From Longimicrobiales bacterium (GTDB lineage Bacteria > Gemmatimonadota > Gemmatimonadetes > Longimicrobiales > Gaopeijiaceae): 64,000 nucleotides of DNA. A program made the translations under genes and the position numbers. The notes beneath the pieces are model-generated. The model had not been told where the DNA came from, did not search any database, and saw only the letters and a program-made list of their open reading frames with translations. The stretch covers positions 62,001 to 126,000 of the forward strand of contig JANQRP010000028.1 of NCBI GenBank assembly GCA_028284495.1, written 5' to 3'. How positions within the stretch are numbered: position 1 is the stretch's first letter; each line of letters opens with the position of its first letter. Shown here in pieces: positions 50,697 to 59,338 of the stretch.

Positions 50697-51958
50697 GAAG
50701 CGTCCCCCGTCCCCTTGCGGTCGCGGTCCTCCGGTCCCTCTCCTCCGGCCACCTCCTCGACCTCGGAGAGCACCACCACGCCGGGCAGTGCGCGACCGGC
50801 CAGAAACTCGAGCGACGCCCCTCCTCCCGTGGACACGTGTCCCACACGGTCCGAGAGGCCCGCCTCCGCGAGCGCCCGGGCGGAGTCCCCGCCGCCCACG
50901 ACGGTCACGGCGCCCCGCTCGGCGGCGTCCACCACGGTCCGGGCCAGCGCACGCGTGCCCTCCGCGAGCGAGCGCTGCTCGAAGACGCCGGCCGGCCCGT
51001 TCCAGAGGATGGTGCGGGCGCTTCCGGCGATGTGCGCGAAGAGCGCCTCGGTCTCGGGGCCGACGTCCCCTACCGCCTCGTCCTCACGAATGCCCTCGGG
51101 ACGAGTGACGCGGACGTCCGCGGTCCCGTCCAGCGCCGTCGCGACCCGCGCGTCGACGGGCAGGATCACCCGGTCGCCCGCGGCCTCCATGACGGCGCGC
51201 GCCATGTCCACGCGGTCGGGCTCGACCAGAGACCGGCCCACGGGAAGCCCCTTCGCGAGCCAGAAGGTGTTGGCCATCGCCCCGCACACGAGGAGGCGAT
51301 CGACGCGCGGGAGGAGCGCCTTGATGACGTCGATCTTCCCTGAGATCTTCGCGCCGCCCAGGATCGCGACGAACGGGGGCGCCGGGTCGTGGGTCAGGCC
51401 ACTCAGCCAGCGGAGTTCACGTTCGAGGAGCAGGCCGGCCACCACCGGCTTCCCCCGCTCGCGGAGCACGCGTGCCGCGCCCTCGGTCGACGCGTGCGCT
51501 CGGTGCACCGTGCCGAAGGCGTCCTGGACGAAGAGGTCGGCGTCGCCCGCCAGCTTCCTGGCGAAGTCGGGATCGTTCGCCGTCTCCTCGGCCGAGAACC
51601 GCGTGTTCTCGAGGAGTATGATGTCTCCGTCACCGAGCTCGGCCAGCGCGGCGTCGACTTCGGGCCCCACCGTGCGCCCGACGAACCGGACGTCGCGTCC
51701 CAGCAGGTCTCCGAGGCGTTCCGCCACGGGCGCGAGCGAGAGCGCCGGCTCGACGCCGTCCGGGCGGCCGAGGTGGCTGGTCACCACGACCCGCGCACCC
51801 CGGTCGACCAGGTAGCTCAGCGTCGGGAGCGCGGCGCGAATGCGGGTGGCATCCTCGACCCGCCCCGCCTCGAGCGGGACGTTGAGGTCGAGCCGGACGA
51901 GGGCCGTGGCCCCCCGGTACGTGGCGTCCGGGAGGTCGGACAGTCGGGCCTTGGGCAT
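50693..51958 (-). CDS. pgk: Phosphoglycerate kinase
   Basis: A 421-residue kinase making ATP from 1,3-bisphosphoglycerate. LVRLDLNVPLE, TSHLGRPDG, FVQDAFGTVHRAHAS, ILGGAKISGKIDVI and VVGGGDSARAL are conserved. ATG at 51958 starts with the normal N-terminus; the upstream frame is a shadow of the zinc-ribbon gene. The C-terminal 25 residues are an acidic extension (EVEEVAGGEGPEDRDRKG). It follows the zinc-ribbon gene by four bases and overlaps tpiA. Confidence 0.95.
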   Translation of the reverse strand: MPKARLSDLPDATYRGATALVRLDLNVPLEAGRVEDATRIRAALPTLSYLVDRGARVVVTSHLGRPDGVEPALSLAPVAERLGDLLGRDVRFVGRTVGPEVDAALAELGDGDIILLENTRFSAEETANDPDFARKLAGDADLFVQDAFGTVHRAHASTEGAARVLRERGKPVVAGLLLERELRWLSGLTHDPAPPFVAILGGAKISGKIDVIKALLPRVDRLLVCGAMANTFWLAKGLPVGRSLVEPDRVDMARAVMEAAGDRVILPVDARVATALDGTADVRVTRPEGIREDEAVGDVGPETEALFAHIAGSARTILWNGPAGVFEQRSLAEGTRALARTVVDAAERGAVTVVGGGDSARALAEAGLSDRVGHVSTGGGASLEFLAGRALPGVVVLSEVEEVAGGEGPEDRDRKGTGDAS

Positions 51959-51962
51959 GGCG

Positions 51963-52181
51963 TCAGGCGTCCTCGCGAGGCCGGCGGGAGCGGGAAGGCG
52001 CGTCGGCCACCCGCGCGCTCGCATCGATCCTCGAGGCCGGGCCGACCTCGACGTTCAGCGTGGTCTCGCAGTGGGGGCAATCGATCCGCGCACCGGACAG
52101 CTCGGCGAGCTTCACCTCGTCCCGGTGGCCACACACGGGACAGCGGAACACGTGCCAGTCGGGACGGCCCCCGGGCGTCAT
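51963..52181 (-). CDS. Zinc-ribbon microprotein between gap and pgk
   Basis: A 72-residue protein with two CxxC knuckles: Cys14/Cys17 in FRCPVCGHR and Cys35/Cys38 in IDCPHCETT, followed by a basic, arginine-rich tail. It overlaps the gap stop by four bases (ATGA) and ends four bases before pgk, so it is translated within the glycolytic operon. Zinc ribbons of this size often bind nucleic acid or act as subunits. I do not recognise a characterised family. Its strict coupling argues that it is a real gene. Confidence 0.75.
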   Translation of the reverse strand: MTPGGRPDWHVFRCPVCGHRDEVKLAELSGARIDCPHCETTLNVEVGPASRIDASARVADAPSRSRRPREDA

Positions 52182-53188
52182 GCGAGCCGCTCGCCGATGA
52201 ACCGGGCGAGATCGACGACGCGCGCCGAGTAGCCCATCTCGTTGTCGTACCACGACACGACCTTCACCATCCGGTCGCCGATCGTGGCGGTCGAGAGGGC
52301 GTCGACGACCGAAGAGCGCGTGTCCCCGGTGTAGTCGATCGAGACGAGCGGCTCGTGGCTCACGCCGAGAATGCCCTTCATCGAGCCCTCGGCCGCCGCC
52401 CCGAACGCGGCGTTCACCGACTCGACCGTGACGTCGGAATCGAGCGTCGCGACGAGATCGATCATCGAGACGTCGGGCGTGGGCACCCGCACGGCCATGC
52501 CGTCGATCCGTCCGTCCACCGCCGGCAGCACGAGTCCCGTCGCCTTGGCGGCCCCGGTGGTCGTCGGGATCATCGAGACGGCGGCGGCCCGCGCGCGTCG
52601 CAGGTCCGAGTGCGGCGCGTCGAGCGTGGCCTGGTCGTTCGTGTACGAGTGGATCGTGGTCATGAGCCCCTGCTCGAAGCCGAAGGCGTCGTTCAGGACC
52701 TTCACCACCGGCGCGAGGCAGTTGGTCGTGCAGCTCGCGTTGGACACCACGTCGTGCGCCGCGGGGTCGTAGGCATGGTCGTTCACCCCCAGGACGATGG
52801 TCACGTCCTCGTTCTTTCCCGGCGCGGAGATGATGACCTTCCGCGCCCCCGCCTCGAGGTGTTTGCCGGCACCCACGCGATCGCGGAAGAACCCGGTGGA
52901 CTCGATCACGACGTCCACGCCGATCTCGTCCCACGGCAGCGCGGCGGGGTCACGCTCGCTGAACACGCGGAGGTCGTCGCCGTCCACGCGCAGCCCCTGG
53001 TCGATGACCTCGACGGTCCCGTCGTACCGGCCGTGGACCGAGTCGTAGCGGAGAAGGTGGGCGAGGGTGTCGGCGTCCGTCAGGTCGTTGACCGCGACGA
53101 AGTCGAGATCGCTGCCGGTGGCCTTGGCGGCACGGAGGACGTTCCGGCCGATGCGTCCGAAGCCGTTGATCGCGACGCGAGTGGACAT
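52178..53188 (-). CDS. gap: Glyceraldehyde-3-phosphate dehydrogenase, type I
   Basis: A 336-residue NAD-dependent enzyme. INGFGRIGRNVLRA starts the nucleotide fold; the active site is SNASCTTNCLAP, with HSYTNDQ and WYDNEMGYS. ATG at 53188 has AAGGAG six bases upstream. It begins a tightly coupled unit: zinc-ribbon protein, pgk and tpiA. It starts 19 bases after the comF-like gene. Confidence 0.96.
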   Translation of the reverse strand: MSTRVAINGFGRIGRNVLRAAKATGSDLDFVAVNDLTDADTLAHLLRYDSVHGRYDGTVEVIDQGLRVDGDDLRVFSERDPAALPWDEIGVDVVIESTGFFRDRVGAGKHLEAGARKVIISAPGKNEDVTIVLGVNDHAYDPAAHDVVSNASCTTNCLAPVVKVLNDAFGFEQGLMTTIHSYTNDQATLDAPHSDLRRARAAAVSMIPTTTGAAKATGLVLPAVDGRIDGMAVRVPTPDVSMIDLVATLDSDVTVESVNAAFGAAAEGSMKGILGVSHEPLVSIDYTGDTRSSVVDALSTATIGDRMVKVVSWYDNEMGYSARVVDLARFIGERLA

Positions 53189-53207
53189 TCGGGCTCCTTT
53201 GATATCG

Positions 53208-53951
53208 TCACGACGCGTCCACACCGTCGGGCAACTCCGGGATGGCACGCGCGAACGTCACGACGTCCACACGGTGCGCACCCGCCGCGCCCAGCGCCGT
53301 CGCGGCCGCAGCCGCGGTCGCCCCAGTGGTGAGGACGTCGTCGACGAGAACGAGTGTGCCCCGAACGCCCGAAAACGGGGCGCCGGGGACGAAAGCGTCT
53401 CGAAGGTTAGCGGCCCGTTCACCGGGCGACAACCCGACCTGGCGGCGGGTTTCGAGGGGGCGTCGGAGGGCCTCCACGACGGGTACGCCGGAGCGCTCCG
53501 ACAGCGCCCCAGCGATGTCGCGCGCCGGGTTGAATCCGCGGCGGCGCTCGCGCACCGGAGGGCTCGCGACCGGCACCAGCGCACCTGCCCCGGCCGGGAC
53601 GAGCAGGCGCATCCGGTCGGCCATGAACGACGCGAGCGCTCGCCAGCCCGAATACTTGAGGGCACGGACCAGTGCGTCCGCGGGAGGTCGGTGGAGGACC
53701 GCGCTGCGGACGTGGCCGACGATCTCGGGGAGGGGCTCGCATCCCGGGCAGGCGCCGAGGGCCCACCGTGCAGGGTGATCGCATCGCGGGCACCGGGGGG
53801 CGGGGGCTCTGGCGAGGCGGAGTCGGCACGGCACGCAGACGGCGTGCACCGTTCCCGGAGGGAGCGCCTCGCGACAGCCGTGACAGCTCGCCGGAAGGAG
53901 CGCGTCCAGCCATTGCGCCGCCCACCGCCCGCGGCGGGGCGCGGAACCCAC
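53208..53951 (-). CDS. ComF-family phosphoribosyltransferase-like protein
   Basis: A 247-residue protein of the ComF/GntX family linked to DNA uptake and recombination. An N-terminal zinc finger (CHGCREAL, CVPCRLRL, CPRCDHPA, CPGCEPL) precedes a phosphoribosyltransferase fold with VLVDDVLTTGATAAAAA and GFNPARDIA. GTG at 53951 is a tentative start giving the usual length; upstream frame overlaps aroE. It follows aroE in the same direction. Its biochemical role in non-competent bacteria is unclear. Confidence 0.85.
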   Translation of the reverse strand: MGSAPRRGRWAAQWLDALLPASCHGCREALPPGTVHAVCVPCRLRLARAPAPRCPRCDHPARWALGACPGCEPLPEIVGHVRSAVLHRPPADALVRALKYSGWRALASFMADRMRLLVPAGAGALVPVASPPVRERRRGFNPARDIAGALSERSGVPVVEALRRPLETRRQVGLSPGERAANLRDAFVPGAPFSGVRGTLVLVDDVLTTGATAAAAATALGAAGAHRVDVVTFARAIPELPDGVDAS

Positions 53952-53986
53952 CGAGTCACCGTCGGCCGGCGACCCGGTGGTGCGGA

Positions 53987-54850
53987 TCAGCGCCCGACCT
54001 CGCCCGCGAGGGCCGCCCGCCGGGTGCGGAACGCCTCGCGCATCGCCTCGAGCGGTGCCTCCCTCCCCCACCACCGCTCGAATGCGGCCGCACCCTGATG
54101 GATGAGCATCTCGATCCCATCCGTGGCGCGGATGCCGCGCGCCTGCGCCGCGCGGACGAACGGCGTACCGTCCTCCCCGTAGACGAGATCGAAGACCGCC
54201 CCGACACGGCCGGGAAGTTCGAGGTCGAGGGGGAGCGGATCGTCGTCCTCGAGCCCGAGCCGCGTGGCGTTCACGACCAGATCGAACTCCTCACCGGCGA
54301 TATCGGCGAGCGACGCGACGACCCGGACTCGCTCTCCGCCGATCCGGCGCGACACCGCCCGCGCCCGCTCGATCGACCGGTTCAGGATCCGGACCTCGTC
54401 CACACCGTCGTCGAGCAGTGCAACGAGCGCGGCCCGGGCCGCGCCACCCGCGCCGAGCATGAGCACTCTCGCGCCCCCCGGTCCTCCCTGGAGGAACCGG
54501 GCGACCGCTCTGCGACACCCTTCCACGTCGGTGTTGTCACCGACGACGGTGCCGTCGGGCTCGGCCCAGAAGGTGTTGCAGGCCCCCGTGCGCCGGACCG
54601 TCGAGTTCGGACGGTCGAGCAGACTCGCGGCCTTCTCCTTGTGCGGGAGCGTGACGTTGCCGCCCCCGCCGCCCCGGGCGAGTCCGCGCATGAGACCCGC
54701 GAGGTCCTCCTCCATGGTCTCGACGGCCACGTACACGCCGTCCACCCGCGCCGCCGCCATCGCGGCATTCTGGATCTCGGGCGAGAGAGAATGCTCGACG
54801 GGGTCGCCGAGGAGGGCGAACACGCGGGAGGTCGAGGAAATCCGGTTCAT
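53987..54850 (-). CDS. aroE: Shikimate dehydrogenase
   Basis: A 287-residue enzyme reducing 3-dehydroshikimate in aromatic amino acid synthesis. FALLGDPVEHSLSPEIQNAA binds substrate, NVTLPHKEKA holds the catalytic lysine, GDNTDVEGC the catalytic aspartate, and MLGAGGAARAAL the NADP fold with NRSIERA. The ATG at 54850 fits the family. It follows the phosphatase gene by 25 bases. Confidence 0.94.
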   Translation of the reverse strand: MNRISSTSRVFALLGDPVEHSLSPEIQNAAMAAARVDGVYVAVETMEEDLAGLMRGLARGGGGGNVTLPHKEKAASLLDRPNSTVRRTGACNTFWAEPDGTVVGDNTDVEGCRRAVARFLQGGPGGARVLMLGAGGAARAALVALLDDGVDEVRILNRSIERARAVSRRIGGERVRVVASLADIAGEEFDLVVNATRLGLEDDDPLPLDLELPGRVGAVFDLVYGEDGTPFVRAAQARGIRATDGIEMLIHQGAAAFERWWGREAPLEAMREAFRTRRAALAGEVGR

Positions 54851-54875
54851 GAGGCGATCGGCGCCGGGGGCCGGG

Positions 54876-55415
54876 TCATGGTGCGAGAACGGGTTCGAGT
54901 CGATCGAGGACCTGCGCGACCAGTGTGTCGAGTCGATCGCGAGTTCGCACGTATTCGTCGAGAGGGCCGCCGAACGGGTCGGGGATCGGCGGAGCCCCGA
55001 AGGCGTCCTCGCCTTCTTTTCCCTCGGCGAACGCCGTCAGGAGGGCGGCGCGCCCGCCGCCGCCGAGCTCCACGATGCGCACGAGGTGGTGGGCCGACAT
55101 CACGAGAATAAGGTCCGCGGCATCGACGAGCTCGGCCGTCAGCGGCGTCGACGCGTGGTGGCTCAGATCGAGCCCCACCTGGTCGGCCGCCTCGAGGGAC
55201 CCCCTCGACGCGGGCTGCCCGGTCCCGGCGGCCACACCGGCGCTCCGCACCTCGAGGTGGTCCCACCCGCGACGCGCGGCATGCCGGCGGGCAAGCGCCT
55301 CGGCGAGCGGACTCCGGCACGTGTTGCCGGTGCAGACGAACACGAGCCGGAAGGGCGCCGCGGTCCCCTCCTCCTCCTGCGGGCCGACGTCTCCGGCCCT
55401 CTCGTCGGCGGTCAT
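54876..55415 (-). CDS. Low-molecular-weight phosphatase, YwlE-like (probable protein arginine phosphatase)
   Basis: A 179-residue phosphatase. The P-loop is Cys28-TGNTCR-Ser35 and the general acid lies in DPFGGPLDEYVRTRDRL. Thr32 in the P-loop and the DPFGG..DxYxxTRDxL end match YwlE, where the threonine favours phospho-arginine over phospho-tyrosine. The N-terminal 22 residues are a variable extension. It overlaps the sua5-like gene by four bases, the same neighbourhood as ywlC and ywlE in Bacillus. No McsB-type arginine kinase gene is in the window, so substrate is inferred. Confidence 0.87.
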   Translation of the reverse strand: MTADERAGDVGPQEEEGTAAPFRLVFVCTGNTCRSPLAEALARRHAARRGWDHLEVRSAGVAAGTGQPASRGSLEAADQVGLDLSHHASTPLTAELVDAADLILVMSAHHLVRIVELGGGGRAALLTAFAEGKEGEDAFGAPPIPDPFGGPLDEYVRTRDRLDTLVAQVLDRLEPVLAP

Positions 55416-56176
55416 CCGAACTCCGGAAGCACGCAGGTGAGGCGACCCATGGGGATCGACCCCTCACGGAGCACGCGCGGCGGCGCGACGGTGCAGTCGA
55501 CCAGCGTGGAGGGCGCGGCCGGCGGGAGGGTGCCCGCGTCGACCAGGAGGGGTTCGCCCGCCGCCTCGAGCGGCACGCCTTCCCGCCGCGCGTCGGCGAG
55601 CAGCCCCTCCGCGAAGGCGAGGGCCGATGCGGTGTCGGTGGCTGGAGGTTCGCCGGGTCGGTTGGCGCTCGACGAGGTGAGCGGCGCGCCGAGTCCGCGG
55701 ACCAGCGCGGCGGCGATCGGGTGCGGCGAGTGGCGCACCGCGACGGTCCCGGTGGGGCTTCGCACGCCGAGCGGGAAGCGCCCGAGGGGGTCTCCGAGCA
55801 CGAGCGTCAGGGCGCCGGGCCAGAACGCCTCGGCCAGCTGGCGGGCGTCGTCGGTCCAGGCGAGTCCGGGCACGGACTCCGGCCCGTCCACCAGCGCCAG
55901 CACGGGCTTGTCGTCGGCCCGGCCCTTGGCCGCGCGCACGGCGGCGACGCCTTCGGGCGAGAGCCCGCTGCCGACGCCGTACACGGTCTCGGTCGGATAC
56001 ACGATCGGTCGGCCCTCTCGTGCCGCGGCGACGGCCGCCGCCAGACGCCCCGCGAGACCTTCGGCGTAGGATTCGCGGGCGTCGAGATCGGCGTCGTCGA
56101 AATCGCCGGCATCGAAGTCGGCGCCGCCGTCGAGTGCCAACGAGAAGCCTCGGAGGTCGACCCGCTCCACGCTCAC
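55412..56176 (-). CDS. Threonylcarbamoyl-AMP synthase (Sua5/YwlC/TsaC family)
   Basis: A 254-residue YrdC-domain protein that makes threonylcarbamoyl-AMP for t6A modification of tRNA. YPTETVYGVGSGL, AAKGRADDKPVLALV, FWPGALTLVL, VAVRHSPHP and PLTSSSANRPGEPP are conserved. An N-terminal extension of about 45 residues rich in aspartate is atypical. GTG at 56176 overlaps the ispD stop by four bases, and its own stop overlaps the phosphatase start. Confidence 0.92.
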   Translation of the reverse strand: MSVERVDLRGFSLALDGGADFDAGDFDDADLDARESYAEGLAGRLAAAVAAAREGRPIVYPTETVYGVGSGLSPEGVAAVRAAKGRADDKPVLALVDGPESVPGLAWTDDARQLAEAFWPGALTLVLGDPLGRFPLGVRSPTGTVAVRHSPHPIAAALVRGLGAPLTSSSANRPGEPPATDTASALAFAEGLLADARREGVPLEAAGEPLLVDAGTLPPAAPSTLVDCTVAPPRVLREGSIPMGRLTCVLPEFG

Positions 56177-56916
56177 GCGGCCCCCCCGGCGCCCGGGCCG
56201 CCCAGCTGCGCGAGGTGGAACTCCGCCAGCGGCAGATCCGCCGGGCGCGTGACCTTCAGGTTCCGGGAATGCCCCTCCACCATCACGACGGTCCCCCCGA
56301 TCGCCTCCACGAGCGAGGCGTCGTCGGTCGCCGAGTCGAAGAGGTCCTCGCGTGCCACGGCGCGGCGGAGGAGATCCGCCGGAAACGCCTGGGGCGTCTG
56401 CGCCTGCCACACGACCGAACGATCCAGCGTGGTCACCACCTGCGGCGATGCCCCCGAAGCCGTGTCGCCGCCTGCGACCTCCTTGAGCGTGTCGACCGCC
56501 GGCAGCCCGGCGACCGCACCGACACCCGACACGGCCACACGAACGCATCGATCGATGGTGCCCCGATCCACGAGCGGACGCGCCGCGTCGTGAACCAGCA
56601 CGACCTCGACGTCCGCCGGAAGCGCGCCGACCGCACGAGCCACCGAGGCCGCGCGCGAATCGCCGCCTGCGACCGCCTGGACGCGCCGATCGACCGTGGT
56701 GAGCCACGACGGCGGGTCGGCGGCGTCTTCGGTGGAGAGGGCCACCACCACCGCCACGACCCGGTCGTCGGCCAGGAAGGGTCGCAGGGTATGGCGCAGA
56801 ACCGGCTGCCCGGCCAGCTCGAGCCACGGCTTCTTCACGCCGCCCATGCGGCGACCCAGCCCGGCCGCCGGGATCGCGACGCCGACCCGCGGCCCCGCCG
56901 CGGCCTCGCCCGTCAC
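56173..56916 (-). CDS. ispD: 2-C-methyl-D-erythritol 4-phosphate cytidylyltransferase
   Basis: A 247-residue enzyme of the non-mevalonate isoprenoid pathway. AIPAAGLGRRMGGVKKPWLEL binds CTP, and VLVHDAARPLVD, QAQTPQAF and DDASLVE complete the active site. GTG at 56916 overlaps the dnaB stop by four bases and its stop overlaps the sua5-like start. The ispF gene that often follows ispD is not here. Confidence 0.93.
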   Translation of the reverse strand: MTGEAAAGPRVGVAIPAAGLGRRMGGVKKPWLELAGQPVLRHTLRPFLADDRVVAVVVALSTEDAADPPSWLTTVDRRVQAVAGGDSRAASVARAVGALPADVEVVLVHDAARPLVDRGTIDRCVRVAVSGVGAVAGLPAVDTLKEVAGGDTASGASPQVVTTLDRSVVWQAQTPQAFPADLLRRAVAREDLFDSATDDASLVEAIGGTVVMVEGHSRNLKVTRPADLPLAEFHLAQLGGPGAGGAA

Positions 56917-58451
56917 GAGGTGTAGCCGCCCCCGCTTCCGCCCTTCGAGCCGCCGAAGCCGCCCGAGCCGCCGCCGTATCCGCCGGGGCCGCCGCCGTTC
57001 CCGCCGCCCACCGGCGTCGGACCTGCGTGATCGCGCTGCATCGAATCGAACCGGGTGTAGGCCTTGTGGAAGAAGAGGGGCACCATGCCGACTGGACCGT
57101 TCCGCTGCTTCGAGACGATCAGTTCGGCGTGCCCCTCGATCGAATTCCCCTCGTCGTCCACAGGTCCAAAGTAGTACTCGGGCCGGTACAGAAACATGAC
57201 CAGATCGGCATCCTGCTCGATCGAACCGGACTCGCGCAGATCCGACAGCATCGGACGCTTGTCGTGCCGCTGCTCGGGCGCCCGGGAGAGCTGCGAGAGC
57301 GCGACCACGGGCACATCGAGCTCACGCGCCAGCGCCTTCAGCCCGCGGGACATCATCGAGACCTCCTGCACGCGGCTCTCGGACCGTCCGTCCGATCCCA
57401 TGAGCTGCAGGTAGTCGATGACGATCATCCCGAGTTCCTGATCCTCCTGCTTCATCTCCGAGGCGAGTCGGCGGGCCTTCGCCCGCATCTCGAGCACCGT
57501 CGCGCCCGGGGAGTCGTCGATCCAGATCGGTGCCGTGTTGAGGTGCCCCGCGGCAGCCGCCAGCCGCTTGTGGTCCTCGGCGGTCATCCCGCCCCGGCGC
57601 AGGTGCTGCGCGTTGATCCGGCCCTCCGAGGACAGGAACCGCTTCAGAAGCTGCTCCTTCCCCATCTCGAGCGAGAAGATCGCGACGGCGAAGCGATGCT
57701 CGATGGCGGCGGTGGCCGCGACGTTCAGCACCCACGACGTCTTCCCCATGGACGGACGCGCCGCCACGATGATCAGGTCTCCCTTCTGGAGCCCGGTCGT
57801 CATCCGGTCCAGGTCCTTGAACCCCGTCGGGACACCCGTCACCGGCGACCCGGACTCCTGCAGCCTCTCGATTTCCTCGAAGGTGGGCCAGAGCAGGTCC
57901 TTCACCCGCACGAACCCCTCGCGCTCGTGGCTCTGCGCGACCTGGAAGATCCGGGACTCGGCCTCGTCGAGGAGTTCCTCGACCACACGCTCGCCCTGTT
58001 CGTACGCGCTCCGGATCGTCTCCTGCGCCGCGTCGATCATGCGCCGGAGCAGTGCCTTCTCGCGCACGATCTTGGCGTGATACTCGAGGTTGGCCGCGGA
58101 GGGGACCGCGTCCATCAGCTCGGCGATGTAGTCGAGCCCTCCGACCGAGTCGAGTTCCTCGGTCTTCTTCAGGTCGTCCTGGACCGTGACGGGGTCGATC
58201 GCGTCGCCGCGCTCGAAGATGCGCGTCAGCGAGCGGAAGAGCCGGCGGTGCGCCTCGCGGTAGAACATCGTCGCGTCGACGATCTCGATGGCGCGCGCGA
58301 CGGCGTCGCGGTCGATGAGCATGCCGCCCAGCACCGACACCTCCGCCTCCGGTGAGTACGGGGGACGGCGATCGTACCCCGGGACCGACGTCGACCCCGG
58401 TGCGAAGCCGGACGCGAGCCCGGATGCGCTGGCTGATTCGGATGTACTCAC
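56913..58451 (-). CDS. dnaB: Replicative DNA helicase DnaB
   Basis: A 512-residue hexameric helicase. The N-terminal domain (PPYSPEAEVSVLGGML) is joined to a RecA-like motor with Walker A ARPSMGKTS (231-239), MIVIDYLQLM for Walker B, and the DRESGSIEQDAD-like segment SDLRESGSIEQDADLVMFLYR. The last 35 residues are almost pure glycine with serine, tyrosine and phenylalanine, ending GGGYTS, which is not usual for DnaB. The start is GTG after a serine/alanine-rich leader of about 25 residues; a later start is possible. Confidence 0.94.
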   Translation of the reverse strand: MSTSESASASGLASGFAPGSTSVPGYDRRPPYSPEAEVSVLGGMLIDRDAVARAIEIVDATMFYREAHRRLFRSLTRIFERGDAIDPVTVQDDLKKTEELDSVGGLDYIAELMDAVPSAANLEYHAKIVREKALLRRMIDAAQETIRSAYEQGERVVEELLDEAESRIFQVAQSHEREGFVRVKDLLWPTFEEIERLQESGSPVTGVPTGFKDLDRMTTGLQKGDLIIVAARPSMGKTSWVLNVAATAAIEHRFAVAIFSLEMGKEQLLKRFLSSEGRINAQHLRRGGMTAEDHKRLAAAAGHLNTAPIWIDDSPGATVLEMRAKARRLASEMKQEDQELGMIVIDYLQLMGSDGRSESRVQEVSMMSRGLKALARELDVPVVALSQLSRAPEQRHDKRPMLSDLRESGSIEQDADLVMFLYRPEYYFGPVDDEGNSIEGHAELIVSKQRNGPVGMVPLFFHKAYTRFDSMQRDHAGPTPVGGGNGGGPGGYGGGSGGFGGSKGGSGGGYTS

Positions 58452-58503
58452 GAGTGCCCTGCAGCTGCGGCCGCCTCGAGGGCGGAGCGTTCAGGGGAGT
58501 CCC

Positions 58504-59334
58504 TCACCCGTCCATCACCTGACGGAGGAGCTGGAGGTCGTCCCAGGTCGGTCGAACCCAGCCGGAGTTCCGCAGGAGGGCCGCGGGGTGGTAGGTCACC
58601 ACGAGGGGGATTCCCTCGTAGGCGTGGACCTCTCCCCGGAGGCGCCCGAGCGGACGATCCCGGCCGGTGAGAAGCTGGGCCGCGAAGGTACCCACGGCAA
58701 GCAGCGCCTCGGGGCGGACCAGCGCCAGCTGCCGCTTCAGGAACGGCGAACACGCCTGGATCTCGTCGGCCTGCGGATTCCGGTTCCCGGGTGGCCTGCA
58801 CTTCAGCACGTTGCAGATGTAGACCGAGTCTTCGCGGGAGAGATCGACGGACGCCAGCATGAGATCCAGCAGCTTTCCCGCCGCCCCGACGAAGGGCAGT
58901 CCGGTCCGGTCCTCGTTGGCGCCCGGTGCCTCCCCGACCACCACGAGGCGTGCGGCGGGATTGCCGTCCGAGAACACGACGCTGTTCCGCGTCTCGGCGA
59001 GGCCGCATCGGGTACACGTCATCGCGTGGTCCCGCAGCGTGTCGTAGTCCATCTCGGCGCGATCGCCGGCCTCGGGCTCGTTCGGGGTCCGTGCGGCCAT
59101 GCGCTCCCCTGCGCTGGGGCCCGGCCTGGGGCCCGGCGTAGACTTCACGGCCCTAGGCGGGGCCGTCGCGCCCTCCTGGTCCTCCCGCGGCCCGGCGGCG
59201 CCGATCTCGCGTACACGCGCCATGAACTCGTCGCGGGTCGTGGCGCCGAGGAAGAGCGCCGGAGCCGCGAGCTCGCGGCGCTGGCGGAGGAGCCGGGCGA
59301 GCTCCGTCGGATCAAGGGGCGGGCGGGCGCCCAC
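58504..59334 (-). CDS. Uracil-DNA glycosylase, family 4 (iron-sulfur type)
   Basis: A 276-residue glycosylase removing uracil from DNA. After a variable N-terminal region of about 100 residues the family core contains the cluster ligands in CTRCGLAETR and CNVLKCRPPGNRNP, the active-site VGEAPGANEDRTGLPFVG, and the late VVTYHPAALLR. GTG at 59334 starts four bases after the coaBC stop. The N-terminal extension is also found in other family 4 enzymes but its role is unclear. Confidence 0.92.
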   Translation of the reverse strand: MGARPPLDPTELARLLRQRRELAAPALFLGATTRDEFMARVREIGAAGPREDQEGATAPPRAVKSTPGPRPGPSAGERMAARTPNEPEAGDRAEMDYDTLRDHAMTCTRCGLAETRNSVVFSDGNPAARLVVVGEAPGANEDRTGLPFVGAAGKLLDLMLASVDLSREDSVYICNVLKCRPPGNRNPQADEIQACSPFLKRQLALVRPEALLAVGTFAAQLLTGRDRPLGRLRGEVHAYEGIPLVVTYHPAALLRNSGWVRPTWDDLQLLRQVMDG

Positions 59335-59338
59335 CGCG

